In this document: positions 1 through 6,375 of the stretch, one piece after another
How the letters are laid out: the number at the start of each line of letters is the position of its first letter
How positions within the stretch are numbered: the first letter of the stretch is position 1
Assembly (NCBI GenBank): GCA_043819385.1
Contig: JBDREW010000060.1
Location: 1-9,949, forward strand
Origin: JBDREW01 sp043819385
GTDB lineage: Bacteria; Patescibacteriota; Minisyncoccia; Minisyncoccales; GWA2-38-27
Reading direction: 5' to 3'
Length of the DNA: 9,949 nucleotides
Program-made: the position numbers and the translations under genes
Notes under the pieces: generated by a model
What the model saw: only the letters and a program-made list of their open reading frames with translations
Database searches by the model: none
What the model was told of the DNA's origin: nothing

Positions 1-765
1 CCCAAAAGCCACACATTCGCATACAGGGGGCTTATAAGGTGTGCTGAGTGTGGAGCAATGATAACAGCCGAAGATAAAATAAAAAGACAGAAAAATGGTA
101 ATGTTCATAAATATATTTATTACCATTGCACTAAAAGAATAAATCCTAATTGTTCTCAAAAATGTACTGAGGAAAAAGAATTAGAAAAACAAATAATACA
201 AACTCTTGATAAAATAGAAATTCCCCCTGAATTTCATAAATGGGCAATGGAATGGTTTAAAGAACAAAACAAGTATGAAGCAGAAGATAGAAATAAGATT
301 TTAGAAAATCAACAAAAAGAATACGAAAAATGTATAAAGAAAATAGATACTTTAATTGATATGAGAGCCAGCGAAGAAATCACAGAACAAGAATTTATTA
401 ATAAGAAATCTGAGTTAAGTAAAGAAAAGCTAAAACTTCAAGAACTACTTAATGACACTGACAATAGAGTAGATAGCTGGTTAAATAAAACTGAGGAATG
501 CTTTAATTTTGCGAGAGATGCTAAGAAATCATTTGAAAATGGGGATCTAAGCAAGAAAAAAGAGATACTTTCAGCCCTAGGTTCGAACCTGCTGTTAAAA
601 GACAAAATACTCAGCATTTCAATAGAAAAACCACTCTTTCAGATAGAAAAAGTGGCTTTCCAGGTAAAAAGGATAAATGAAAGGTTAGAACCTCTCAAAA
701 TAGGCGAAAATAAAGGTAAAATGGACGAAATCTGGCGAAAAAGTAGTGTGATGCTCCGGGGATAG
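1..765 (+). CDS. Large serine recombinase, C-terminal part (5' end outside window)
   Basis: The reading frame is open from base 1, so the ATG at 58 is internal and the true start lies upstream. The 254 visible residues begin with a recombinase zinc beta-ribbon: a GLIRCAEC motif with Cys14 and Cys17, a YYHCT motif with Cys43, then Cys51 and Cys55. A long charged helical stretch follows (about residues 75-180), as in the coiled-coil region of large serine recombinases, then a beta-rich tail with an LGSNLLLKD motif. In this family the missing N-terminus carries the catalytic serine and performs site-specific integration or excision; that part is not visible here. The stop codon (763-765) lies inside the convergent tRNA-Asn gene, a 12-bp overlap. 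I infer that this gene marks the end of an integrated element or its remnant. Family assignment is firm; activity cannot be judged. Confidence 0.88.
   Translation, partial: PKSHTFAYRGLIRCAECGAMITAEDKIKRQKNGNVHKYIYYHCTKRINPNCSQKCTEEKELEKQIIQTLDKIEIPPEFHKWAMEWFKEQNKYEAEDRNKILENQQKEYEKCIKKIDTLIDMRASEEITEQEFINKKSELSKEKLKLQELLNDTDNRVDSWLNKTEECFNFARDAKKSFENGDLSKKKEILSALGSNLLLKDKILSISIEKPLFQIEKVAFQVKRINERLEPLKIGENKGKMDEIWRKSSVMLRG
579..590. repeat. 12-bp palindrome resembling a tRNA T-arm, inside the recombinase gene
   Basis: The sequence aggttcgaacct is a perfect palindrome. Its ttcgaacct half recurs at 768-776 in the T-arm of the tRNA-Asn gene. It encodes the Gly-Ser-Asn part of the LGSNL motif, so protein constraint may fully explain it. 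Confidence 0.4.
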
Positions 766-825
766 GATTCGAACCTATAGCCATCTTCTTAACAGGAAGT
801 TGCTCTACCATTGAGCTACCCCGGA
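754..825 (-). tRNA. tRNA-Asn (anticodon GTT)
   Basis: Read on the minus strand from 825 to 754, all cloverleaf parts are present. The acceptor stem TCCGGGG pairs with CCCCGGA. The D-arm is GCTC-AATGGTA-GAGC. The anticodon loop is CTGTTAA with the anticodon at 791-793 on the complement, and the T-arm is ATAGG-TTCGAAT-CCTAT. The discriminator base is G, as usual for tRNA-Asn. The next bases are CAT, so CCA is not encoded and must be added after transcription. The anticodon stem has four solid pairs and an A/A at its top. The last 12 nt of the gene overlap the end of the convergent recombinase gene. Confidence 0.93.
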
Positions 826-843
826 ATATATTAAAATTGTCCA

Positions 844-881
844 CCAGGGGCGAATCATCCTTTAGCTGAAGCTACCCCAGA
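844..881 (-). pseudogene. Degenerate tRNA-like remnant in the tRNA-Asn leader
   Basis: On the minus strand this 38-nt stretch starts TCTGGGGTAGCTTCAGC, like the 5' end of the tRNA-Asn gene (TCCGGGGTAGCTCAATGG). It ends GATTCGCCCCTGG, like a T-loop running into a 3' acceptor strand. The GGGG and CCCC ends can pair. No anticodon arm exists, so it cannot be a working tRNA. An 18-bp stretch (870-887) matches the 5' border of tRNA-Asn (814-831) at all but one position. It lies between the predicted promoter and tRNA-Asn and would be transcribed. It may be a collapsed tandem tRNA copy, an attachment-site scar or simply a leader hairpin. Confidence 0.4.
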
Positions 882-891
882 ATATATCGTA

Positions 892-919
892 ATTATACTT
901 AAATTCTATAATTTTTCAA
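892..919 (-). promoter_or_regulatory. Sigma-70-type promoter for tRNA-Asn
   Basis: On the minus strand there is a TTGAAA -35 box (914-919), a 16-bp spacer and a perfect TATAAT -10 box (892-897). Transcription should begin near 885 and run through the tRNA-like remnant into tRNA-Asn, giving a leader of about 60 nt. Confidence 0.62.
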
Positions 920-939
920 CCCCGAAAATCTATTTTAAG

Positions 940-985
940 TTTTAAATTGTAGTTTTTCGCTTTTCGCTTTTAGTTTTTCGCTTTT
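940..985. repeat. Heptamer-based T-rich repeat beyond the rpoD stop
   Basis: The 14-bp unit agtttttcgctttt occurs exactly twice (951-964 and 972-985), separated by the 7-bp half unit cgctttt. It runs directly up to the rpoD stop codon. Its left part (940-966) matches 7657-7683, another intergenic stretch, at 24 of 27 positions. No convincing hairpin is visible here, so this is not a recognisable rpoD terminator. Confidence 0.75.
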
Positions 986-2239
986 TTAATATCCTTTCAA
1001 CTTTCTAAGCTTGTCATGCTCACGAATTCTTTGTAATGATTTTGCTTCAATTTGCCTGATTCTTTCTCTTGTTACTCCAAATTCTTGACAAACTTCTTCT
1101 AAAGTATGAGTAACTCCGTCATCAAGTCCAAATCTCATTGCTAAAATCTTCTGTTCCCTTGTGCTTAAATCAACTAAAATCTCATGCAATCGTTCTTTTA
1201 ATAATGTTCTGGCTGCTTGAACAGAGGGAGAAACTATTTTATCATCTTCAATAAATTCAGCTAAAACACTATCCTCATTATCTTCTCCAACTGGAGTTTC
1301 TAAAGAAACAACTTCTTGTGAAATTTTTCTAATATGATGTGCTTTTGCAACATCAATTCCCATTTCAGCTGCTATTTCTTCTGCTAATGGCTCTCTACCT
1401 AAATCTTGCATAAGTTGACGCCTAACTTTTGTATATTTTGATATTGTTTCAACCATATGAACAGGAATTCTTATTGTTCTTGCTTGGTCAGCTAAAGCCC
1501 TTGTAATCGCTTGTCTTATCCACCATGTAGCATAAGTTGAAAACTTATAACCTCTCCTCCAATCAAACTTTTCTACTGCCCTAAAAAGCCCTAAGTTGCC
1601 TTCTTGAATTAAATCAAGTAAAGTCAAATTAGGAGACCTGCCAATATATTTTTTAGCAATAGAAACAACTAATCTAAGATTTGCCTGAGCTAATCTTTTT
1701 TTTGATTCACTATCCCCTTTTTCAATCTTTTTAGCTAAATCTTTTTCTTGTTCAGCAGTTAAAAAGGAAACTTTCCCTATTTCTTTTAAATAAAGCTGAA
1801 TTGGATCTATTCTTAAAGAGCCTTCTCCTGCTACTTTTTTCTCTTTTTTATCAGCAGAAAGATTTAAAAACTCTTTTTTTTCTTTAACTTCAATTCCTTT
1901 ATTATCTAATTCTTCGTAAAGCTTTTCCAAACCAAAAATATCTTTTTGAACTTCTGGAAAATTATGTAAAATTTCTGTTGTAGTTACAAAACCTCTTTGT
2001 TGTCCTTTTTCAATTAAAACTTTTAATTTTTCTGGGTCAAAAACTGATTTTTTAAAACTTCTTTCTTTTCCCGTTGTTTTTTTAATTTCTTGGACAAAAG
2101 TAGCTCTTTTCTTTTTTTTCTTTTTGGGTTTCTCGGTTTTTTTAATATCTTTCTTTTTTTTCTTTAAAATCATTTTTCCAGATGATTTTTTCTTTTTATC
2201 TTCTTTTTTCTCTTTCTTTTTAGCTGTTTTTTTAATCAT
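986..2239 (-). CDS. rpoD: RNA polymerase primary sigma factor RpoD (sigma-70)
   Basis: This 417-residue protein directs core RNA polymerase to housekeeping promoters. A region 1.1-like segment spans about residues 67-120. Region 1.2 starts at the DPIQLYLKEIG motif (145-155). Region 2 is strongly conserved (about 180-260), with NLRLVVSIAKKY, DLIQEGNLGL and the -10 recognition and melting motif YKFSTYATWWIRQAI. Region 3 follows, and region 4.2 holds the -35-binding helix-turn-helix VTRERIRQIEAKSLQRIR (389-406). The first 45 residues contain 26 lysines, an unusual tail encoded by a near-homopolymer tract. Met23 is an alternative start that would remove part of it. The gene starts 27 bp after the dnaG stop, the usual macromolecular-synthesis order, so co-transcription is likely. 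No Shine-Dalgarno is visible. Confidence 0.97.
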   Translation of the reverse strand: MIKKTAKKKEKKEDKKKKSSGKMILKKKKKDIKKTEKPKKKKKKRATFVQEIKKTTGKERSFKKSVFDPEKLKVLIEKGQQRGFVTTTEILHNFPEVQKDIFGLEKLYEELDNKGIEVKEKKEFLNLSADKKEKKVAGEGSLRIDPIQLYLKEIGKVSFLTAEQEKDLAKKIEKGDSESKKRLAQANLRLVVSIAKKYIGRSPNLTLLDLIQEGNLGLFRAVEKFDWRRGYKFSTYATWWIRQAITRALADQARTIRIPVHMVETISKYTKVRRQLMQDLGREPLAEEIAAEMGIDVAKAHHIRKISQEVVSLETPVGEDNEDSVLAEFIEDDKIVSPSVQAARTLLKERLHEILVDLSTREQKILAMRFGLDDGVTHTLEEVCQEFGVTRERIRQIEAKSLQRIREHDKLRKLKGY

Positions 2240-2266
2240 AATTATTTTTTAGTTAATATTTATTAT

Positions 2267-4069
2267 TTAACTAATCTCTAGATTACATCTTAATTGAGAA
2301 ATATCATTAAATTCTTTTTTTAATTCTTGAATTTTCTCTTGATTGTTTTCATTTTCAGCTATTTTAATTTGTTGAGAAATATTATTTAATTTATCTTTAA
2401 TTGATAATATCTTAATATTTTTTAAACACATTTGAAATTCTTCTTTCAAATTAGCATTTTCTTCTTTTTCTGTCATTTCTTTTTTATCTTCTTTTTCTAT
2501 CATTTCTTCTTTTAAAGATAAAATATTTATCAAATCTTTCTGTTCTTCAGAAAAATTATCAGTAAAACTTACTCCTTTTTCTTTAAATCCAGACAAAATA
2601 TATGAAGTTTCAGGAGAAAATAATTTTAAATCGTCTTGTTCTATTATTTCAAGATTTTTATCTAATTTTATTGCTAAACTAATTAAATAATGCTCTAAAA
2701 GTTGCTTTCTTGATTTAACAGGAGAAATTATTTTTTTTTCAATATATCCTATTTCTGCCATACTTCCCCTATCTATATTTACCTTATCAAGTTCTTCCAA
2801 TATATCTTCTTCCTTCACACCTAAATTTCCAGCTAAACTCTGAACCCAAATAGTTTGTTCAATCTTATTTGGAATTTTTTTAATAATAGGAAGTAAAAGT
2901 TTAGAAATTTCTTTTTTACCCTCTAAAGTACTTTTATCAAATCTGTCTAAAGTGGTATCAAAATAAAAATCATGAATTGTTTTTGAATTTTCAATTAATT
3001 TTTTCCATTCATCTGGATTATTAGATACAATATCTGCTGGATCAGAACCTTTTGTCATAGTCACTATCTTTATATCAAATCCTAATCTCTGAGCTAAATC
3101 AATTCCTCTTTTAGTTGCACTATCTCCAGCAATATCCATATCAAAAGCAGTCAAAAGATTATCTGAATAACGTTTTAAAGTTTTTAACTGAAAATCAGTT
3201 AAAGCTGTCCCAGAAGTTGAAACCGTATTTTCAAAACCAGATTGATGAGATAAAATAACATCTGTATAGCCCTCTACTAAAATACAAACATCTTCTTTTC
3301 TAATCTCTACTCCTGATTTATTCAAACCATAAAGAATCTTACTTTTATCATAAAGAGGCGTTGCTGGACTATTAATATATTTTGCTTCATCTTGCCCATC
3401 TTGCCTTTTTGCATCTTTAAAAATCCTTCCTCCAAATCCAACTGGCTGAGAACTTAAATCAAAAATAGGAAAAATAATTCTTCCTCTAAATCTATCATAA
3501 TAATTTCCTGTTTTTTGAGATTTTAATACTAATCCTGCTTTTTCTATTTCTTCTCTTTGATATCCTCTGCTCACCAAAAAATCAGATAATCCCTGCCAAG
3601 TATCAGGTGCATAACCTAAACGCCATTTTTTAATACTTTCTTCTTTTATACCTCTATCTAAAAGATATTGTTTTGCTTGATTTCCTCCTATTCCTGCCCC
3701 TAATTGTTTTTCAAAAAAACAACAAGCTAATTCAGAAATTTGATAAAGATGCTGTCTTTCTGTCTTTATCTTTGGGTCTTCTTTTTTTAATTCTACTCCT
3801 GCTTTTTGAGCTAAAACACGTAAAGCATCTCCAAACTCTAATCCTTCAATTCTCATTACAAAATCAAACATATTGCCCCCAGTTCCGCATGCTCCAAAAC
3901 AATGCCAAATTTGACGACTTGGGGAAATAAAAAAAGAAGGTTTTTTTTCCGAATGAAAAGGACATACAGCCCGATAATTAGCACCTGCTTTTTCTATTTT
4001 AATATAACCACGAATTACATCAGCTATATCCAATCTATTTTTAATTTCATCAATTGGAGAAGATATCAT
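2267..4069 (-). CDS. dnaG: DNA primase DnaG
   Basis: This 600-residue protein synthesises the RNA primers for DNA replication. An N-terminal CHC2 zinc-binding domain has Cys36, His39, Cys57 and Cys61. The last pair reads CFGAC, a Cys-x3-Cys spacing rather than the more usual Cys-x2-Cys. The primase core has the conserved GYAP, FRGRIIFPI and GFGGR motifs. The TOPRIM domain follows, with VEGYTDVI (Glu266, Asp270) and FDMDIAGDSA (Asp310, Asp312), whose acidic residues bind metal ions. After about residue 430 the C-terminus, where the helicase interacts in other bacteria, is poorly conserved and ends in a lysine- and glutamate-rich probable coiled coil (about 520-590). Length is normal for the family. 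It lies directly upstream of rpoD and 145 bp downstream of the zinc-ribbon gene. No Shine-Dalgarno is visible at the start. Confidence 0.97.
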   Translation of the reverse strand: MISSPIDEIKNRLDIADVIRGYIKIEKAGANYRAVCPFHSEKKPSFFISPSRQIWHCFGACGTGGNMFDFVMRIEGLEFGDALRVLAQKAGVELKKEDPKIKTERQHLYQISELACCFFEKQLGAGIGGNQAKQYLLDRGIKEESIKKWRLGYAPDTWQGLSDFLVSRGYQREEIEKAGLVLKSQKTGNYYDRFRGRIIFPIFDLSSQPVGFGGRIFKDAKRQDGQDEAKYINSPATPLYDKSKILYGLNKSGVEIRKEDVCILVEGYTDVILSHQSGFENTVSTSGTALTDFQLKTLKRYSDNLLTAFDMDIAGDSATKRGIDLAQRLGFDIKIVTMTKGSDPADIVSNNPDEWKKLIENSKTIHDFYFDTTLDRFDKSTLEGKKEISKLLLPIIKKIPNKIEQTIWVQSLAGNLGVKEEDILEELDKVNIDRGSMAEIGYIEKKIISPVKSRKQLLEHYLISLAIKLDKNLEIIEQDDLKLFSPETSYILSGFKEKGVSFTDNFSEEQKDLINILSLKEEMIEKEDKKEMTEKEENANLKEEFQMCLKNIKILSIKDKLNNISQQIKIAENENNQEKIQELKKEFNDISQLRCNLEIS

Positions 4070-4214
4070 AATTAATGCTAATTTACGAATTATTATTAAT
4101 ATATAATCAAAATTAATAGCTTCATAATCAATAGCAAAGCTATGATATCACAAATCTTTTAACTTTTCAAAATTACCTGAGGTCTTTCCTCAAAAACTCA
4201 TTTTCTAAATTATT
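4070..4214 (-). other. Intergenic region upstream of dnaG with weak promoter candidates
   Basis: This AT-rich gap is the only sizeable one between lemA and rpoD, so a promoter for dnaG-rpoD may lie here. On the minus strand, a TTGATT followed after 17 bp by GATTAT, or after 20 bp by TATATT, is the best candidate, but neither is strong. Short hairpins (ATAGC/GCTAT near 4130, TGAGG/CCTCA at 4178-4192) lack U-rich tails. No gene was seen. Confidence 0.3.
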
Positions 4215-4745
4215 TTATCTTGGTGTTAAAGAAATAATTTTAGACAAAACAGGATGCTGAACAGCAAACTTATAATTCAATAATTTTAAAATTGTTATAA
4301 CATCTAAAATTTCATCTTTTAATGTTTCTGGCCCAGTAAATATTTCAAGCATTTGTTTGAATAAGGTCCTGCTGTAATTATTAATAACTTCATAATCAGC
4401 TCTTTTTTTAAGCCAATTAATTATTTTCCTAAACTCTGCCCTATCTAACCAAATCCCATGGCAAACATTACAAACATCAACAATAATACCAGAATCACCA
4501 TAATAAACCTCATATAACGGCAATCTACAATCAGGACAATGTCTTTCTCCATGAGAAATTTTAAACTTTTCTTTATATTTCCATAATTCAATATCAAGCC
4601 AATTTAAATTTTCATCTTTATTATCTTTTGCCAATCTTAATTCTCCTTCATCAAACCAAACACCAAGACAATTTGGACAATGATTTACTTCAACGTTGCA
4701 AACAATTGAAGATGAAAGATGTTTTTTACAATTAGGACACCTCAT
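4215..4745 (-). CDS. Protein with two TFIIB-type zinc ribbons (zf-TFIIB family)
   Basis: This 176-residue protein carries two copies of the zf-TFIIB zinc-ribbon motif. The first has Cys3, Cys6, Cys23 and Cys26 followed by GVWFDEGEL (28-36). The second has Cys70, Cys73, Cys92 and Cys95 followed by GIWLDRAEF (97-105). The pattern CPxC...CxxCxGxWxDxxE is diagnostic of this widespread bacterial family, whose function is generally unknown; a nucleic-acid or protein-binding role is only a guess. The last 70 residues look helical, with no recognised domain and no membrane segment. The gene starts 28 bp after the htpX stop, so it probably belongs to a lemA-htpX transcript. No Shine-Dalgarno is present; the gap is a 14-bp tandem repeat. 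Confidence 0.8.
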   Translation of the reverse strand: MRCPNCKKHLSSSIVCNVEVNHCPNCLGVWFDEGELRLAKDNKDENLNWLDIELWKYKEKFKISHGERHCPDCRLPLYEVYYGDSGIIVDVCNVCHGIWLDRAEFRKIINWLKKRADYEVINNYSRTLFKQMLEIFTGPETLKDEILDVITILKLLNYKFAVQHPVLSKIISLTPR

Positions 4746-4772
4746 TTTAATTTTTGATTTTTAATTTTTGAT
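4745..4772. repeat. 14-bp tandem repeat, two exact copies, between htpX and the zinc-ribbon gene
   Basis: The unit ttttaatttttgat is repeated exactly at 4745-4758 and 4759-4772 and itself splits into two similar heptamers (ttttaat, ttttgat). It fills the gap where a ribosome-binding site would be expected. Confidence 0.8.
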
Positions 4773-4773
4773 T

Positions 4774-5685
4774 TTACAATCTCATTCCCCTTAATAATGA
4801 TATTCTTTCTTCTATTGGGGGATGAGTACTAAAAAGTTTTGTTAACCAGCTTTTTGACTGCTTTCCTTTAAATGGAGAAGCAATATATAAATGAGCAGTA
4901 GAATTGTTAGCTGTTCTTAATGTATTTGAATCAGATGATATTTTTTCTAAAGCATTAGCAAGTCCTTCTGGATATCTTGTTAATAATGCTCCTGAAGCAT
5001 CAGCTAAATATTCTCTTTTTCTTGAAATTGCTAATTTAATTATTGTTGCAAAAATAGGCGCTAAAATCGCCAAAGCAAAAGCAATCAACATTATAATTAT
5101 TCCTGCTTTTGAATCTGAATTATTATTTCTTCGTGAAGAAAGTCCTCCCCAAAAACTAATTCTGAAAAAGAAATCAGTTAAAACAACAATTACAGCCACA
5201 AAAACAACTACCATTGTTTGAAGTAAAATATCTTTATTCCCAATATGTGCCATTTCATGAGCAATTACTCCTTCTAATTCAGCTCTTTCTAATCTATCTA
5301 ATAATCCTTTTGTAACAGCTATTACAGCATGTTTTTGGTTTCTACCCGTTGCAAAAGCATTTGGCTGTTCTTGATTGATAATATATATCTTTGGTAATGG
5401 AATACCAGCTGTAATAGCAAGATTTTCAACAATACGATAAAGCTCTGGATTATCTCTTTTTTCTATTTCTTTTGCATGACTCATTGCTAAAACAATTTTG
5501 TCAGAAAACCAATATGAAAAGAAACTTGAAAAAAAAGCATAAATACCAGCTATAATCAAATAAATATACGTTCCTAACGCATAAGAAAGAATAAATCCAA
5601 CAATGATTATAAAGCACAAGAAAAAAGTTACATAAAACCAAGTTTTTCTGATATTAGAATCAGCTTGCGTATATAGGGTTGCCAT
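4774..5685 (-). CDS. htpX: Zinc metalloprotease HtpX (M48 family, membrane protein)
   Basis: This 303-residue integral membrane protease fits the HtpX family, which degrades misfolded or damaged membrane proteins. Two N-terminal membrane segments (about 16-36 and 40-60) precede the catalytic domain. The zinc site is the HEMAH motif (143-147; His143 and His147 bind zinc, Glu144 is catalytic), with the third ligand Glu225 in SRKREYLADA. Two further hydrophobic segments (about 157-174 and 194-216) lie between them. The conserved NAFATGR motif (109-115) and the STHPPIEERI motif near the C-terminus are present, so the enzyme looks complete. It starts 6 bp after the lemA stop. An AGAAG sequence just before the start is the only Shine-Dalgarno-like element noticed in the window. 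The lemA-htpX pairing is common in bacteria. Confidence 0.95.
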   Translation of the reverse strand: MATLYTQADSNIRKTWFYVTFFLCFIIIVGFILSYALGTYIYLIIAGIYAFFSSFFSYWFSDKIVLAMSHAKEIEKRDNPELYRIVENLAITAGIPLPKIYIINQEQPNAFATGRNQKHAVIAVTKGLLDRLERAELEGVIAHEMAHIGNKDILLQTMVVVFVAVIVVLTDFFFRISFWGGLSSRRNNNSDSKAGIIIMLIAFALAILAPIFATIIKLAISRKREYLADASGALLTRYPEGLANALEKISSDSNTLRTANNSTAHLYIASPFKGKQSKSWLTKLFSTHPPIEERISLLRGMRL

Positions 5686-5691
5686 AATCTT

Positions 5692-6246
5692 CTAAAAATC
5701 TACTTTAACTGGTTTTTTTGCTTCTTCCTCTTCTAACTCAAACAAATCCTGTTTTTTAAAATTAAACAATCCAGCAATAATTCTATCAGGAAATCTTTCA
5801 ATCTTTATATTTATATCTCTTACATTTCCATTATAGAATCTTCTTGATGCTTGAATTTTATCTTCTGTATCTCTAAGTTCTCTTTGAAGTTCAAGAAAAT
5901 TTCCAGCTGCTTTTAAATCAGGATAATTTTCAGTTACTGCAAAAAGAGATTTTAAAGTAGAAGAAAGAGCATTTTCAGCCTTAGCATGCTCTTCTACAGT
6001 TTGAGCTCCTAATGCTTGGGCTCTTGCTTGAGTAACTTTTTCCAATAATTCTCTTTCATGAGAAGCATATCCTTTTACTGTTGAAACTAAATTAGGAATT
6101 AAATCATATCTTATTTTTAATTGAACATTAATATCAGACCATGCTTCTTTTTTTCTATTTAAAAGAACAATCAAGCTATTATAAACAGCAATCATCCAAA
6201 AGATTATTAAAACTAAAATACCTAAAATTATATATACTATAAACAT
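5692..6246 (-). CDS. lemA: LemA family membrane protein
   Basis: This 184-residue protein has one N-terminal membrane helix (about residues 2-24) followed by a mostly helical domain, the standard LemA layout and length. Recognisable family motifs are YNSLIVLLNRKKEAWSDI, then QLKIRYDLIPNLVSTVKGYASHE, and the FYNGNVRDIN and FPDRIIAGLF sequences near the C-terminus. The molecular function of LemA is not established; the link to the envelope and to HtpX comes from frequent gene pairing, repeated here with a 6-bp gap. It is the first gene after the long 22-bp hairpin and probably begins a transcript lemA-htpX-zinc ribbon. No clear promoter or Shine-Dalgarno was found in its AT-rich leader. Confidence 0.93.
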   Translation of the reverse strand: MFIVYIILGILVLIIFWMIAVYNSLIVLLNRKKEAWSDINVQLKIRYDLIPNLVSTVKGYASHERELLEKVTQARAQALGAQTVEEHAKAENALSSTLKSLFAVTENYPDLKAAGNFLELQRELRDTEDKIQASRRFYNGNVRDINIKIERFPDRIIAGLFNFKKQDLFELEEEEAKKPVKVDF

Positions 6247-6281
6247 ATTTTATTATTTATTATTTTATATTAAGACCTTTA

Positions 6282-6329
6282 CCAGCCGTATTTTTAAGAA
6301 TAAAATATTATTCTTAAAAATACGGCTGG
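6282..6329. repeat. Perfect 22-bp inverted repeat with 4-nt loop
   Basis: The arms 6282-6303 and 6308-6329 are fully complementary, with loop aata. The outer part is GC-rich (ccagccg/cggctgg) and the inner part AT-rich. It sits between the end of the pilin cluster and the start of lemA, both on the minus strand. On that strand the sequence after the stem is not U-rich (GTAAAGG); on the plus strand it is gtttattct. It may act as a terminator or RNA-processing barrier between operons, or be a small palindromic repeat element. Confidence 0.8.
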
Positions 6330-6375
6330 GTTTATTCTAATTAATCTTTATACACTTAATTTTAAAAAATTTCAA

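Noticed and set aside
58..60. ATG at 58 as the recombinase start
   Set aside because: The frame is open to base 1 and the upstream codons encode the conserved GLIRCAEC half of the zinc ribbon, so the start is outside the window.
1..765. Possible alternative genetic code (TGA recoded) in a CPR genome
   Set aside because: All conserved proteins read through fully with the standard code and tryptophan and glycine motifs use normal codons.
3673..3930. Open frame on the plus strand opposite dnaG
   Set aside because: It lies wholly within the antisense of the conserved zinc and linker region of dnaG and encodes a leucine/phenylalanine-rich sequence with no recognisable domain.
4178..4192. Small hairpin (tgagg/cctca) after the zinc-ribbon gene as a terminator
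   Set aside because: Only five base pairs and no U-rich tail on the transcribed strand.
4904..5221. Open frame on the plus strand opposite htpX
   Set aside because: It is antisense to conserved HtpX motifs and shows only composition-driven isoleucine and lysine richness; no independent gene evidence.
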